DNA of 64,000 nucleotides from Breznakibacter xylanolyticus (GCF_003254275.1 NZ_QKZK01000008.1:101600-165599), one strand, 5' to 3'; positions 31,601 through 40,091 are shown, numbered from the stretch's first letter. Numbers and translations are program-made. Notes: generated by a model from the sequence alone, not told the origin.

Positions 31601-31787
31601 AAACTTTGGCCGTTATCAAATTCCTACCTTATGGGCCAATGTGATGGTGATTTGGGCTTTCAACATCATTTTATTCGTCTTTCTTTATTTCCGATTGGTG
31701 TCGCGTTTGATGGAGATCTGGGCATTGTTGAAGCATCGCACCTGGAAAAAATTCGAGGAAGGGGACGAAGGCGGGGATGGCGGTTGA
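28692..31787 (+). CDS. Large ABCG-like ABC transporter (ATPase-permease fusion)
   Basis: 1031 aa. Residues about 1-120 look like a helical TerB-like domain. About 250-490 is an ABC ATPase: Walker A GVIGDSGAGKTTLINLL, signature NISGGQRKRLNIALEL, Walker B AILFLDEPTSGL, switch VVIHQPSS; a CPACG motif follows. About 560-760 holds five or more membrane segments (ABC-2 type), then a charged soluble stretch of about 200 residues before the final segment NVMVIWAFNIILFVFLYF. The ATPase-first order matches ABCG/White exporters. Substrate unknown. Convergent with siaC. Confidence 0.88.
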   Translation: MSEGILRALMQLFAVVVFSSGELLSRRAIVKAFLMRHLNSHQTDEYLELFDEFYRQHESRLSDRGRFHRRVSVSSVKTLRIAMAINEELTYFQKIILVIQLIEFLNSGSGISELEHGFVLNVSQTLNIRDDEFRLLYDFIVLPLEKTPLCDQLLIISENEQRAAQGRFLMWDDIEAEVHVLYLESLPLLLMRCSRDANLTLNGQLVSADTVHVLHPGSSIRSRRSDPLFYSDIISCFLSCVSEQPFTFEVDDLSYIFRKGNVGLHPMSFATRSGRLVGVIGDSGAGKTTLINLLCGIYKPSGGSVSINGIDMHRHPDKVKGLVGLVSQDDLLMEDLTVYQNLYYNARLCFGDWSEDQIQDRVVTLLRSLGLYEVRQMKVGSPLFKNISGGQRKRLNIALELIREPAILFLDEPTSGLSSRDSENVIDLLKELTIKGKLIFVVIHQPSSTVFKLFDQLLVLDTGGYLIYNGEPVESITYFKAGVNHAGRDANECPACGNVNAEQILNIVNTHVVDEYGNLTSRRRINPVEWYERHQYTQSLAGRAVQVEKAELPAVNFKVPGRLRQFFVFTSRDLLSKLRNPSYWFINLLQAPVLAVLLASLLRYYNVDEAFNRGYVFADNPNLVVYLVIAVIISLFAGLTLSAEEIISDRKILNRESFLQLSWLSYLFSKVVIIGTISAIQTALFVWIGNGIMQVHQMFFPYWLVLFSAAVFANLLGLIISDSLSKTVNIYIIIPFLIIPQLILSGVFVGYDRFNPHYASPDDIPWYGELVTARWAFEALAVHQYSANAYQKPFFELEQQKSRAMYMKDYWSPAMFAKIEAAKIAHGQGDDAKVHQLLHVFASEFDRQAVLGHEPMMVRLMKPRYNDSIDHFLRSTIDTLRIYYRQQYNDADRQLDLMRNQQIETMGREEYLLLRDRCYNDALDRFMRNTNQMLADKIIEYHGRFIQKVDPVYRKSSHPYLLAHFLASSKNFGRYQIPTLWANVMVIWAFNIILFVFLYFRLVSRLMEIWALLKHRTWKKFEEGDEGGDGG

Positions 31788-31955
31788 TGGTGTCATTCCA
31801 AATTTGGCATAGCCCAAAAACCCCGATGTAATAAACGCATCACTTATCGACAATTTTTTATTAATTATCGAACAACCCAACGAAATGATTGCTTGTTGAG
31901 CCACAGAAATGCGTGTTTTACAACGGGGTTGTATGAGGTGGGGCAAGAGAGCGGT

Positions 31956-32336
31956 TTACTCTTCCATTTCAATCATTTTAAAAGGAATGTTAATGATTGA
32001 TTGATAATCTTCCCCTGCTTCAAACATGTCTTCATCATCTTCTTCGTAATACCAGTTCACTTCCACCGGATTGCCTTTTTTATGAATCAGCTCCAGTTTT
32101 TTAAAGATGTCTAGAATGCATTTAGAAGAACTGGTGTTGAAATATTCCAACTGTATGTTCACGTTGGTTTCTTTCGTCGGACTACCGCTGTATTTTTCCA
32201 GCCAGTCGATCAAGGGCTTGTAAAATTCCACTGAGTTCTCGGGAATCGAGCGCCCTTTGATCTCTACCAGGCCTTTGTCGGAGTCAAAGCGAACAAATGG
32301 TGTTTTGGGAGTTCCTTCTCTAATAATTGTTTCCAT
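31956..32336 (-). CDS. siaC: SiaC family regulatory phosphoprotein (DUF1987)
   Basis: 126 aa. Family start TPKTPFVRFDSDKGLVEIKG, SIPENSVEFYKPLIDWL and the phosphorylation region YFNTSSSKCILDIFKKLE. In Pseudomonas SiaC is phosphorylated by SiaB, dephosphorylated by SiaA and activates the diguanylate cyclase SiaD. Here siaB lies 17 bp upstream; no SiaA-like phosphatase or GGDEF protein is in the window, so the output is unknown. Confidence 0.92.
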   Translation of the reverse strand: METIIREGTPKTPFVRFDSDKGLVEIKGRSIPENSVEFYKPLIDWLEKYSGSPTKETNVNIQLEYFNTSSSKCILDIFKKLELIHKKGNPVEVNWYYEEDDEDMFEAGEDYQSIINIPFKMIEMEE

Positions 32337-32353
32337 ACGGTCGATATGGTGTT

Positions 32354-32905
32354 TTAACTTATATAAATATCCAGTGAGTAAAAATAGTAATCCTCGTTGA
32401 TTTGATGAAAAAAATAGTCCAGTTTATTTCCTGTTTTTTTCACAATGTCGAGCAATCCCATGCCACCGCCTCCTTTTTCCGAAAATTCGTTGTTGTTGAG
32501 AATGTCGCGATACAGCACTTTCACCTCGTAATCCGAGAGGGAATTGATTTGTTCGATACGGTCTTTGAGGAATCGTACTTTGTGACGGGTCACAAAGTTG
32601 CCAGTACTCACCCGAAAAAAGGGGCCATCTTTGCTCACCAGAAACACCGCAAAGTGAGTTCCGCTGGCTTGGGTTGACATCTCCTCGGGTACCCGGTCGA
32701 CATGGTGATAGAGGTTTTGCATGGCTTCGATGGCCACCTGATACACCTTTTTTCGCAGGGGAAGCTTGATGGTGTCGTCGTTGAGCTGTGCCTCCAGCGT
32801 TTGCATACTCTCAGCAATACTCTCAGGGGTGATATCGCCCAGGTAATCGAGCAGAATATCGCCGTATTGTTTTTTTGTATGCCATTCGTGGAGGTCGAAG
32901 TTCAT
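32354..32905 (-). CDS. siaB: SiaB family protein kinase (DUF6272)
   Basis: 183 aa. GHKL-like features: AIEAMQNLYHHVDR holds the N-box Glu and Asn, SEKGGGGMGLLDIVKKTG the glycine-rich ATP lid. In Pseudomonas this kinase phosphorylates SiaC on a threonine. Operon with siaC. Possible partners such as a SpoIIE/PP2C phosphatase are absent nearby, so the pair is an orphan partner switch. Confidence 0.92.
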   Translation of the reverse strand: MNFDLHEWHTKKQYGDILLDYLGDITPESIAESMQTLEAQLNDDTIKLPLRKKVYQVAIEAMQNLYHHVDRVPEEMSTQASGTHFAVFLVSKDGPFFRVSTGNFVTRHKVRFLKDRIEQINSLSDYEVKVLYRDILNNNEFSEKGGGGMGLLDIVKKTGNKLDYFFHQINEDYYFYSLDIYIS

Positions 32906-33015
32906 GTGTGGGAGTGGGTTATGGTTTCTAAAAGGTTACATGACTATTGTTTGCAGACTGTAAGTGTGTGGAGTTTATTTGTGGGGATTGATTGGTTTAG
33001 TCCTGATATTTGAAT

Positions 33016-33879
33016 TTATGACCTCATTTTTTCAATTTCCGACTCCGGCAAACCGGTCAGCTCTGCGATGTCTTTGGATGACAATCCCTTTTTGAGGGCT
33101 CTGAGGGCTACGTCCATTTTTTCTTCGTTTTTACCTTCGTTTTTGCCTTCATCACGGGCTGTGTCCAGTGAGTTTCTTAAATCACGGTAATATTTTAAAC
33201 TGTCCTCGTACGAACGTGCCTGCTCGGGTGTGAACCTGGCAATTTCGGCTGTTTCAAATAGTTTTTCAAAAATGTTTTCTCTCAGTTTATCCGGGATTCG
33301 TTCCAATTTATTGAGATTTTTTAATACAAACAACCATTTGTCGAATCTTGTTTCCAGTTCGTCTATTGTTTTGTTGAACTTTGGCATCTCCAGATAGATA
33401 AATGTCAGTTTGTTGTAAAAAACTTTCTGGGTTTCAATGTCTGAAAGTTTTACATCATAGCGAAATTTTGAGGGTTCATTTTTATCGGCGTCGAACACAA
33501 AATCAAGAATGGCAATGGTGTACACGGCCTTCTGTTCAAAGTCCCAATCTGCTCGTTTGGCTTGCTCGCGAATGGGAAAGGTCGAATAGTAAACGGTTCT
33601 GTCTTTGAAGAAATTTTGTTTTGATTTTTGAAGTTCCACGATGAATTTCTCGCCCCGTTGATTCTCGCAATACAAATCAAAAATGGCTTTGCGGTCAATG
33701 TCGCTCTCTCCAAGTCGTTCTGATTTGAGATAGGTCAAATCGGTAATTTCGCCTTGTTCCTCTTTGAGTAACTGATTGAGGAAATCCAATAACAAATCTT
33801 TGTTAGGTTCTTCACAAAACAGTTTCTTGAAACCGTAGTCGGTAAACGGATTGATATATTTTTCAGTAAAAACAGTCAT
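33016..33879 (-). CDS. Rpn family recombination-promoting nuclease / putative transposase
   Basis: 287 aa from ATG 33879 (a TTG five codons earlier is less likely). The start EKYINPFTDYGFKKLF is the classic Rpn/PD-(D/E)XK opening. Nuclease core includes IDRKAIFDLYCENQRGEKFIVE split over the D and ExQ motifs (ELQKSKQNFFKDR). The C-terminal tail KKGLSSKDIAELTGLPESEIEKM is a helix-turn-helix-like segment typical of the family. Such genes are present in many copies in Bacteroidota. Isolated, with 110-bp flanks that show nothing clear. Confidence 0.9.
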   Translation of the reverse strand: MTVFTEKYINPFTDYGFKKLFCEEPNKDLLLDFLNQLLKEEQGEITDLTYLKSERLGESDIDRKAIFDLYCENQRGEKFIVELQKSKQNFFKDRTVYYSTFPIREQAKRADWDFEQKAVYTIAILDFVFDADKNEPSKFRYDVKLSDIETQKVFYNKLTFIYLEMPKFNKTIDELETRFDKWLFVLKNLNKLERIPDKLRENIFEKLFETAEIARFTPEQARSYEDSLKYYRDLRNSLDTARDEGKNEGKNEEKMDVALRALKKGLSSKDIAELTGLPESEIEKMRS

Positions 33880-34006
33880 TGGATTTTGATACAAAAACTA
33901 TTATTTATCCCGAACTCGCATGTGTATGCGTTGCTTGCCCGCTTTTTTACAAATATAAATAATTGTTGATAGGATTGTTTGTTTTTTGATGATGGCTGGA
34001 TGACTC

Positions 34007-34933
34007 TTATATTCCTCCGCCATCGCTGTACAGCATCTCTTTGGGTTTGAATTGCACGATTTTTGATCCCGGCGGCACATTATTGGTCACCCACACGTTG
34101 CCCCCAATGGTAGAGCCGGCCCCCACGGTGATGCGCCCCAGGATGGTGGCTTGCGCGTAGATGATCACATCATCCTGAACAATGGGGTGACGGGGAATCC
34201 CTTTGATGGGGTTGCCGTTTTCGTCCAGTGGGAAGCTCTTGGCTCCCAGGGTGACTCCCTGAAAGAGTTTGACGTTTTTGCCGATGATGGAGGTGGCTCC
34301 AATCACCACGCCCGTACCATGGTCGATGGTGAATGATTCGCCAATTTGTGCGTTGGGGTGAATGTCGATGCCGGTTTCGGAATGCGCCATTTCGGAAATC
34401 ATCCGGGGGATCAGTGGAACTCCCAGCGTGAGCAGGGCATGAGCAATGCGGTAGTTGGTGATGGCACGGATGGCCGGGTAGCAAAATATTACCTCTCCAC
34501 GGCTTTGGGCGGCAGGGTCGCCCAGGAAGGCGGCCTCCACATCGGTGGATAGTTTGCGGCGCAATTCGGGCAGGCACGCAACGAAGCGGGTGGCCATGTC
34601 GAAAGCCTGGTTTCGGATTTCCATCGACGGGATGCTCTCATCGCCCGAGCATGAAAAACACAAGCCGGCGTGTATTTGGTCGACAAGCAGGTGAAACACA
34701 CGTTCGGTGTTGACACCCAGGTAGTAGTGGATGCTTTCGCAACGCACTTCGGAATGTCCGAAATAACCCGGAAAAATGATTTCGCGCAGCAAGTCAACAA
34801 TCTCCTTCAATTGTTGCGTTGAGGGCATGGGTTGGTTGTGTAGGTGGCGGTGACAAACCGATTGATAGGAGCTTTCATTGGCCAGTTCGTCAATGGCTTT
34901 TTTCAGTTCTTTCGGATATTTGTACGAGGTCAT
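34007..34933 (-). CDS. cysE: Serine O-acetyltransferase
   Basis: 308 aa, EpsC/CysE type. It makes O-acetylserine from serine and acetyl-CoA for cysteine synthesis. N-terminal helical domain (residues 1-190), then a left-handed beta-helix of hexapeptide repeats: MAHSETGIDIHPNAQIGESF, IDHGTGVVIGATSIIGKNV, ILGRITVGAGSTIGGNVW. Catalytic His residues are in HSETGIDIHP and the IDHGTG strand. Third gene of an operon with pnuC and a riboside kinase; no cysK is next to it. Confidence 0.94.
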   Translation of the reverse strand: MTSYKYPKELKKAIDELANESSYQSVCHRHLHNQPMPSTQQLKEIVDLLREIIFPGYFGHSEVRCESIHYYLGVNTERVFHLLVDQIHAGLCFSCSGDESIPSMEIRNQAFDMATRFVACLPELRRKLSTDVEAAFLGDPAAQSRGEVIFCYPAIRAITNYRIAHALLTLGVPLIPRMISEMAHSETGIDIHPNAQIGESFTIDHGTGVVIGATSIIGKNVKLFQGVTLGAKSFPLDENGNPIKGIPRHPIVQDDVIIYAQATILGRITVGAGSTIGGNVWVTNNVPPGSKIVQFKPKEMLYSDGGGI

Positions 34934-34946
34934 GTGTGATTGATAA

Positions 34947-35501
34947 TCAGAGTGTTTGTATTTCGGTGTTCAGGGAAAGTTGAACGCCCAGTTTTTTGAC
35001 TTCCTGAATGGCGTTTTCGGTTCGTTGCAGACCGCTGCCGGCAATGATAACATATTTTTGGCCGTAATGTTCCAGTTCTTTTTTATAAGCCAAAAACAGC
35101 GATTCTCTGATTTTGCCGTTCTCGCGCACATCGTCGGCTTCCCAGGGCAGATCGGGGGCGCACAACAGGTACAAATCCATGGGGCGTTGGCGGATGGCTG
35201 CATCCAGCCAGTCGGGTTGACGCTGCCACACGTGGGTGAACCACACTTTGGTAATCATCAAAAAGGTGTCGAAAAACACGGCCGGATACACCGGATGGAC
35301 GGCCACATTGCAGGCATCGTATTGCGACATCTGCTTGCGGGCAATTACTTCCACATCTTCGTAGGTGTAGTGACGTGGCAGGTTGGCCACATAGTCGCGC
35401 GCATATTCGGTGATAAAGCGGCCATGGAAATATTCAGCCAATTGCTTGGTCAGGGTCGATTTGCCGACCGATTCAGGTCCGGTGATGGCGATTTTTAGCA
35501 T
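34947..35501 (-). CDS. Nicotinamide riboside kinase-like AAA ATPase (NadR C-terminal type)
   Basis: 184 aa. P-loop GPESVGKSTLTKQLA at the N-terminus, ITEYARDYVANLPRHYT and DLYLLCAPDLPWEADDVREN match the kinase half of NadR. It would phosphorylate nicotinamide riboside to NMN. Its start overlaps the end of pnuC by 7 bp, which links import with phosphorylation and so traps the vitamin. The N-terminal adenylyltransferase and HTH of enterobacterial NadR are absent. Confidence 0.92.
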   Translation of the reverse strand: MLKIAITGPESVGKSTLTKQLAEYFHGRFITEYARDYVANLPRHYTYEDVEVIARKQMSQYDACNVAVHPVYPAVFFDTFLMITKVWFTHVWQRQPDWLDAAIRQRPMDLYLLCAPDLPWEADDVRENGKIRESLFLAYKKELEHYGQKYVIIAGSGLQRTENAIQEVKKLGVQLSLNTEIQTL

Positions 35502-36115
35502 AGAGGAGTTTTTTGTGCCTTGAGGTTTTTATGCCACTGAACCAGGCCTATGACCGATCCAATGGTGTAAACGATATACAGAAACATTGTGTAATGTAAT
35601 TCTTTTAATGAGAACATTATGGCCGATATAATGTTCACCACCAGCCAGATGTGCCATTGCTGGATGACCTTTTGCGACAACAACCAGGTGGCAACCACCG
35701 ATGCTGCCACGGTAAATGCATCGGTGAATGGAAAGCTGGAGTCTTTGAGCCCGATGATGGCCGGCATTTTTAATAAAATTGTCAGCAGCAACGCGTAACA
35801 GCCTACGAGAATCAGCAGAGACGTCCTGATTTGTTGTCGGTTGATGTTTGTGATGGGCAGCGCCTGTGCGGTTGGTTTGTGGTTCCAGTGAATCCAGCCA
35901 TAGATGCTGATGATGATGTAATAAATCATCAACCCACTGTCGGCATAAAAGCCTGCATGAAAGAAAACCCAGGCCAGGAGAGCCGACGAAACAATGCCAA
36001 AGAACCACATGATGACTTTGGCTTTAATTTCAAAATAGAGATAAATGAGCGACAGTACAATCCCCGTCAACTCTATGGGATCGGATTGCCGGAACCATTC
36101 GATGATTGTTTGCAT
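35495..36115 (-). CDS. pnuC: Nicotinamide riboside transporter PnuC
   Basis: 206 aa, about seven membrane segments (ITGIVLSLIYLYFEI, VIMWFFGIVSSALLAWVFF, MIYYIIISIYGWIHW, SLLILVGCYALLLTIL, AFTVAASVVATWLLS, WHIWLVVNIISAIMF, YIVYTIGSVIGLVQW). WHIWLVVN with IYGWIHW fits the PnuC substrate-site pattern. It moves nicotinamide riboside by facilitated diffusion, driven by the kinase encoded next. First gene of the operon. Confidence 0.94.
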   Translation of the reverse strand: MQTIIEWFRQSDPIELTGIVLSLIYLYFEIKAKVIMWFFGIVSSALLAWVFFHAGFYADSGLMIYYIIISIYGWIHWNHKPTAQALPITNINRQQIRTSLLILVGCYALLLTILLKMPAIIGLKDSSFPFTDAFTVAASVVATWLLSQKVIQQWHIWLVVNIISAIMFSLKELHYTMFLYIVYTIGSVIGLVQWHKNLKAQKTPLC

Positions 36116-36185
36116 GGAGTGGTGCTAGGATTCTTTTAGTTGGGTGTTATAATGGATTGGTTGTTTTGTTGATTGGCTGTTTTGA

Positions 36186-36209
36186 GGAGACGCGATGAAT
36201 CGCGTCTCT
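36186..36209 (-). terminator. Hairpin downstream of the S41 protease gene
   Basis: GAGACGCGA at 36187-36195 pairs with TCGCGTCTC at 36200-36208, 12 bp past the protease stop. Confidence 0.6.
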
Positions 36210-36220
36210 GTCATTGGCCA

Positions 36221-37825
36221 TCACTTATTTCCTTTCAACACTTCGTTATATTTGTTTTTCTCTTCCAGTATTTTGATGGCTTCATTGTAGGTGTCCATCA
36301 AGGGGTTCATGATTTGGAAATATTCGGCACTGCTCCATAAATCCCTGGCAAAAAGAGCCTTTATTTGTGAGGTGATGAGTGACTGCGATTTTTTAAAGTC
36401 GGCATCGTCATAGTCAATGCCCTCTTTTTTTGCATACTCAATCAGCTGATTGGTGAGGTTTTGACCTACGGTGAATTCTTTATTGAACACATCAAACGTG
36501 GGATATTGCTTTTCCAAATCGTTTCGCATCACATCCAAGGTGGTGATGACAAAGTGGTTGATGATGCCTTTGTTGAATAGTTGTCGGTAATACTGCGAGA
36601 ATTGCGACGTGTCGGCCGGGATGAAAATGTCGGGCATGATGCCGCCACCACCATACACCTTGCGTTTACTCAGTTGGGTGTAGTGGATGTCCATGTTTTC
36701 GGTATGAATGCTGTCGCGATGTGTCAATTCACCCCGTTTGAGGCGGGCGGCGAGTTCATCCTGATAGGCTTGACGACCCTCTTCGTAGGGTTTTTGTATG
36801 CATCGTCCGGCCGGGGTGTAGTATTTGGCCACCGTCAGTCGAATGACGGCACCGTCGGGCAGGGTGAAGGGGCGTTGTACCAGCCCTTTACCAAAACTGC
36901 GACGTCCCATGATTACGCCGCGATCCCAGTCCTGAATGGCGCCGGCCACAATTTCGCTGGCCGAGGCCGAGCCTTCGTCGATGAGCACCACCACGCGTCC
37001 TTTCTCGAAGTTTCCTTTGGCGGTGGCGTTGTTGTCGCGTCGGGGATTGTTGAGCCCCTGGGTGTAGACAATGAGTTTGCGGTTGTCGAGAAGCTCGTCG
37101 GCCATGTCGATGGCCGCGTTGAGGTATCCGCCGCTGTTGCCCCTGAGGTCAATGATGAGGCTTTCGGCTTTTTGGCTCGCCAGCTGGTTGATGGCCTTGG
37201 TAAACTCTTCGGAAGTGGTGGCCGAAAAGCGGTTTACCTTGATGTAGCCAATGGTGGGGGTGGCCATGTACACGGCATCGATGCTGTAAAGGGGGATTTT
37301 GTCGCGGGTGACCACAAACAGCAGTAACTCGCTTTGTTCGCGTCGCTGAATGGTCATGTTTACCTTGGTGCCTTTGGGGCCGCGCAACTTCTTCATTACA
37401 TCGCTGTTTTTGAGACCAATGCCAGCCACCAGTGTGTCGTTGATGGAGAGGATGCGGTCGCCGGCTTTGATGCCCACTTTTTCGCAGGGTCCCCCGGATA
37501 TGGGGTTGACCACCACCAGCGTATCGTTGTGGATGTTGAACTCGATGCCCACCCCTTCGAAGCTGCCCACCAGGGGTTCGTTCATGGCTGCCACTTCTTT
37601 GGCTGAGATGTAAGTGGAGTGAGGGTCGAGGGTTTTGAGCATCCCTATCACGGCTTCTTCGCCCATCTTTTCCTGATCGATGCTGTCAACATAAAACGTG
37701 TTGACTAACTGCCAGGCCATTTGTATTTTCTGAACGTTTTTATCAAATACTTGTGCCTGTGAGGTCGAAAAACCCAAGGGGAGGAGCAGAAGGGAGAGTA
37801 GGGAGAGATATTGGATTTTTTTCAT
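36221..37825 (-). CDS. S41 family C-terminal processing peptidase
   Basis: 534 aa from ATG 37825, where a signal peptide starts (MKKIQYLSLLSLLLLPLGF, ending SQAQ); the in-frame start 17 codons upstream would break that. N-terminal helical part, PDZ domain (about residues 80-160, GGPCEKVGIKAGDRILSIND) and catalytic core with the Ser in IDEGSASASEIVAGA and Lys in GRRSFGKGLVQ. It cleaves C-terminal tails of periplasmic proteins. Stands alone. Confidence 0.94.
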   Translation of the reverse strand: MKKIQYLSLLSLLLLPLGFSTSQAQVFDKNVQKIQMAWQLVNTFYVDSIDQEKMGEEAVIGMLKTLDPHSTYISAKEVAAMNEPLVGSFEGVGIEFNIHNDTLVVVNPISGGPCEKVGIKAGDRILSINDTLVAGIGLKNSDVMKKLRGPKGTKVNMTIQRREQSELLLFVVTRDKIPLYSIDAVYMATPTIGYIKVNRFSATTSEEFTKAINQLASQKAESLIIDLRGNSGGYLNAAIDMADELLDNRKLIVYTQGLNNPRRDNNATAKGNFEKGRVVVLIDEGSASASEIVAGAIQDWDRGVIMGRRSFGKGLVQRPFTLPDGAVIRLTVAKYYTPAGRCIQKPYEEGRQAYQDELAARLKRGELTHRDSIHTENMDIHYTQLSKRKVYGGGGIMPDIFIPADTSQFSQYYRQLFNKGIINHFVITTLDVMRNDLEKQYPTFDVFNKEFTVGQNLTNQLIEYAKKEGIDYDDADFKKSQSLITSQIKALFARDLWSSAEYFQIMNPLMDTYNEAIKILEEKNKYNEVLKGNK

Positions 37826-37960
37826 GTGTCTATGTTTAAGCAAGATGCTGGTTATTAGTTGTTTTCCTTTAGCCACTAATTGAACGAATTAAACGAATTG
37901 TGGGGCATCGTCATGTTCCTGTGTGTCGGCCGTGGCAAACATGGATGTTTCAACTGATTA

Positions 37961-38002
37961 AAAAAAGTATTAAGACATGAGTGTTAAGACACAAGACGAT
38001 GA
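37961..38002 (-). repeat. Dispersed intergenic repeat, copy 2
   Basis: Read on the minus strand it matches the 3050-3092 repeat (CTCATGTCTTAATACTTTT). It lies in the gap between the protease and guaA. Confidence 0.6.
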
Positions 38003-38010
38003 GTGTTTTT

Positions 38011-38043
38011 AAACCCCGAAGGTTTTTGAAACCTTCGGGGTTT
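38011..38043. repeat. 15-bp perfect inverted repeat
   Basis: AAACCCCGAAGGTTT at 38011-38025 and AAACCTTCGGGGTTT at 38029-38043 around a 3-nt loop, in the intergenic region upstream of the S41 gene. Such CCGAAGG hairpins are typical repeated intergenic elements. No T run specific to one strand. Confidence 0.75.
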
Positions 38044-38133
38044 AATGACCTTCGGGTTTTAGCAAATTTAAGCCTTTTGGGCATACCAGACCCAATTATT
38101 TTGGGGCTTTTGTCCTGTGGTAGGGTAGGAAAT

Positions 38134-38170
38134 AAAAAACTCCGGAAACAAGCATTGTTGTATCCGGAGT
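38134..38170 (-). terminator. Terminator of guaA
   Basis: ACTCCGGA at 38139-38146 pairs with TCCGGAGT at 38163-38170; an A run at 38134-38138 is the T tail on the minus strand. Confidence 0.85.
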
Positions 38171-38192
38171 TAAATGTGTGTATGTCAAAGGG

Positions 38193-39722
38193 TCATTCCC
38201 ATTCGATGGTTGCCGGTGGCTTGGAGCTGATGTCGTACACCACGCGGTTCACGCCCCGCACTTTGTTGATGATTTCGTTGGAGATGTTGGCCAGGAATTC
38301 GTAGGGGAGATGTACCCAGTCGGCCGTCATGCCATCGGTAGAGGAGACCGCACGCAGTGCCACGGCATTTTCGTAGGTGCGTTCGTCGCCCATCACGCCC
38401 ACGGTTTGCACGGGCAGCAGGATCACACCCGCCTGCCACACACTGTCGTAAAGGCCGGATGTTTTGAGGCCGTTGATGAAAATGTGATCCACCTCTTGTA
38501 ACAGCGCCACGCGTTCGGGAGTGATCTCACCCAGGATGCGGATGGCCAGGCCTGGCCCCGGGAATGGGTGGCGATTGAGGATGGTCTCTTCGAGGTTGAG
38601 CGAGCGACCCACGCGGCGTACCTCGTCCTTGAACAGTAGGTTGAGGGGCTCCACCACTTTCAGGTGCATTTTTTCGGGCAGACCGCCCACATTGTGGTGC
38701 GACTTAATGGTCACCGATGGGCCATTGACCGATACCGACTCGATGATGTCGGGGTATATGGTGCCTTGAGCAAGCCATTTGACGTCTTGTATCTTGTGGG
38801 CTTCCACATCGAAAACTTCGATGAAGACGCGGCCGATGGTTTTGCGTTTCTCTTCGGGATCGGTTTTGCCTTTGAGCTCGCTCAGGAAGCGATCGCGGGC
38901 ATCGACTCCGATGACGTTCAGACCCATGTGCTGGTATGAATCCAGGACGCCGGTAAACTCGTCTTTGCGTAACAGGCCGTTGTCAACAAAAATACAGGTG
39001 AGGTTTTTGCCAATGGCACGGTGCAACAACAGGGCAGCCACCGAGCTGTCCACCCCCCCCGAGAGGCCAAGCACCACTTTGTCGTTGCCTAGTTTCTCCT
39101 GGAGCGACTTCACGGTGGTGTCCACAAACGAGTCGGGTGTCCAATTTTGCTCGCATCCGCAAATGTTGCACACAAAGTTTTTCAATATCTGATGCCCTTC
39201 GGTGGAGTGATACACCTCGGGGTGGAACTGCAGACCGTAAGTCTGCTCGTTGGCTACCTGAAAGGCAGCCACCTTCACCTCGTCGGTGCTGGCGGTGATT
39301 TTGTAATTGTTGGGCAGTTTCACAATGGTGTCGCCGTGCGACATCCACACCTGGCTGTGCTGAGTCACATTTTGGAGCAGCGGGCAGCTGTTGTCGGCAT
39401 AACGAAGGTTGGCACGGCCATACTCGCGTGAAGCCGAGGGTGCCACTTCGCCGCCAAAGTTGTGCGACAGGTGCTGAGCGCCGTAGCAGATGCCCAGCAG
39501 GGGCAATTTGCCCTTGATGTGGGTCAGGTCGGGGGTGGGCGCCCCTTCCTCCCGGACGCTCGAGGGACTGCCCGAAAGGATCACACCTTTGATTTCCGGG
39601 GTGAGTGCCGGGACTTTGTTGAAGGGATGAATTTCGCAGTAGACATTGATTTCGCGGATTCTGCGCGCGATGAGCTGCGTGTACTGCGACCCGAAATCGA
39701 GAATGATAATTTTTTCCTGCAT
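38193..39722 (-). CDS. guaA: GMP synthase (glutamine-hydrolysing)
   Basis: 509 aa from ATG 39722 ([20 protein letters not shown]); upstream in-frame codons overlap a -7 box. Amidotransferase domain with catalytic Cys in [21 protein letters not shown]-loop in [19 protein letters not shown], dimerisation part with [15 protein letters not shown] and C-terminal [20 protein letters not shown]. Makes GMP from XMP, ATP and glutamine. Single gene. Confidence 0.97.
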   Translation of the reverse strand: MQEKIIILDFGSQYTQLIARRIREINVYCEIHPFNKVPALTPEIKGVILSGSPSSVREEGAPTPDLTHIKGKLPLLGICYGAQHLSHNFGGEVAPSASREYGRANLRYADNSCPLLQNVTQHSQVWMSHGDTIVKLPNNYKITASTDEVKVAAFQVANEQTYGLQFHPEVYHSTEGHQILKNFVCNICGCEQNWTPDSFVDTTVKSLQEKLGNDKVVLGLSGGVDSSVAALLLHRAIGKNLTCIFVDNGLLRKDEFTGVLDSYQHMGLNVIGVDARDRFLSELKGKTDPEEKRKTIGRVFIEVFDVEAHKIQDVKWLAQGTIYPDIIESVSVNGPSVTIKSHHNVGGLPEKMHLKVVEPLNLLFKDEVRRVGRSLNLEETILNRHPFPGPGLAIRILGEITPERVALLQEVDHIFINGLKTSGLYDSVWQAGVILLPVQTVGVMGDERTYENAVALRAVSSTDGMTADWVHLPYEFLANISNEIINKVRGVNRVVYDISSKPPATIEWE

Positions 39723-39761
39723 CAGGGTATCGTGATAAAATGTGATGTTGTTATTTGGCCG

Positions 39762-39769
39762 CAAATATA
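39762..39769 (-). promoter_or_regulatory. -7 promoter box of guaA
   Basis: TATATTTG on the minus strand, 39 nt before the guaA ATG. No clear -33. Its position fixes the start codon at 39722. Confidence 0.5.
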
Positions 39770-39886
39770 GCATTAAATTTCACGCTCACTGTTACATGGT
39801 TTGAATAAACCCCAAGGAATTTCAATTGCTGAAAGGGAGGGTGTTGACCATTGAGGCACTCATGTTCGTACCAACGTCGTGCCATT

Positions 39887-39987
39887 TTCGCCCCTTCTTC
39901 GACTCCGGGTCGAAGCGGTATCGAAGGGGAGTCGAAGAACCCTCGAAGCAGTCCCGAAGAAGGGGCGAAGCAGACCCGAAGAAGCGC
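39887..39987. repeat. 11-bp tandem repeat CGAAG-N6, seven units, with a complementary leader
   Basis: CGAAG begins at 39911, 39922, 39933, 39944, 39955, 39966 and 39977, an exact 11-bp period. The stretch just before (39887-39903) is complementary to it: TTCGCCCCTTCTTCG pairs with 39955-39969, TTCTTCGACTCC with 39928-39939, and CTTCGAC with 39909-39915. These are mutually exclusive hairpins. No convincing gene covers it. Confidence 0.85.
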
Positions 39988-40091
39988 ATTCAATGATCCC
40001 CAGCTGGGTTCTAAATCTGTTGGGTGATTTGGTATTGTTTTGACGGTGAGTTGATTAAGTGGGGTTCTTAATGACGGTAATATTACTGTCA

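Noticed and set aside
36581..37327. A 248-aa plus-strand frame
   Set aside because: Antisense shadow of the S41 protease gene; no family features.
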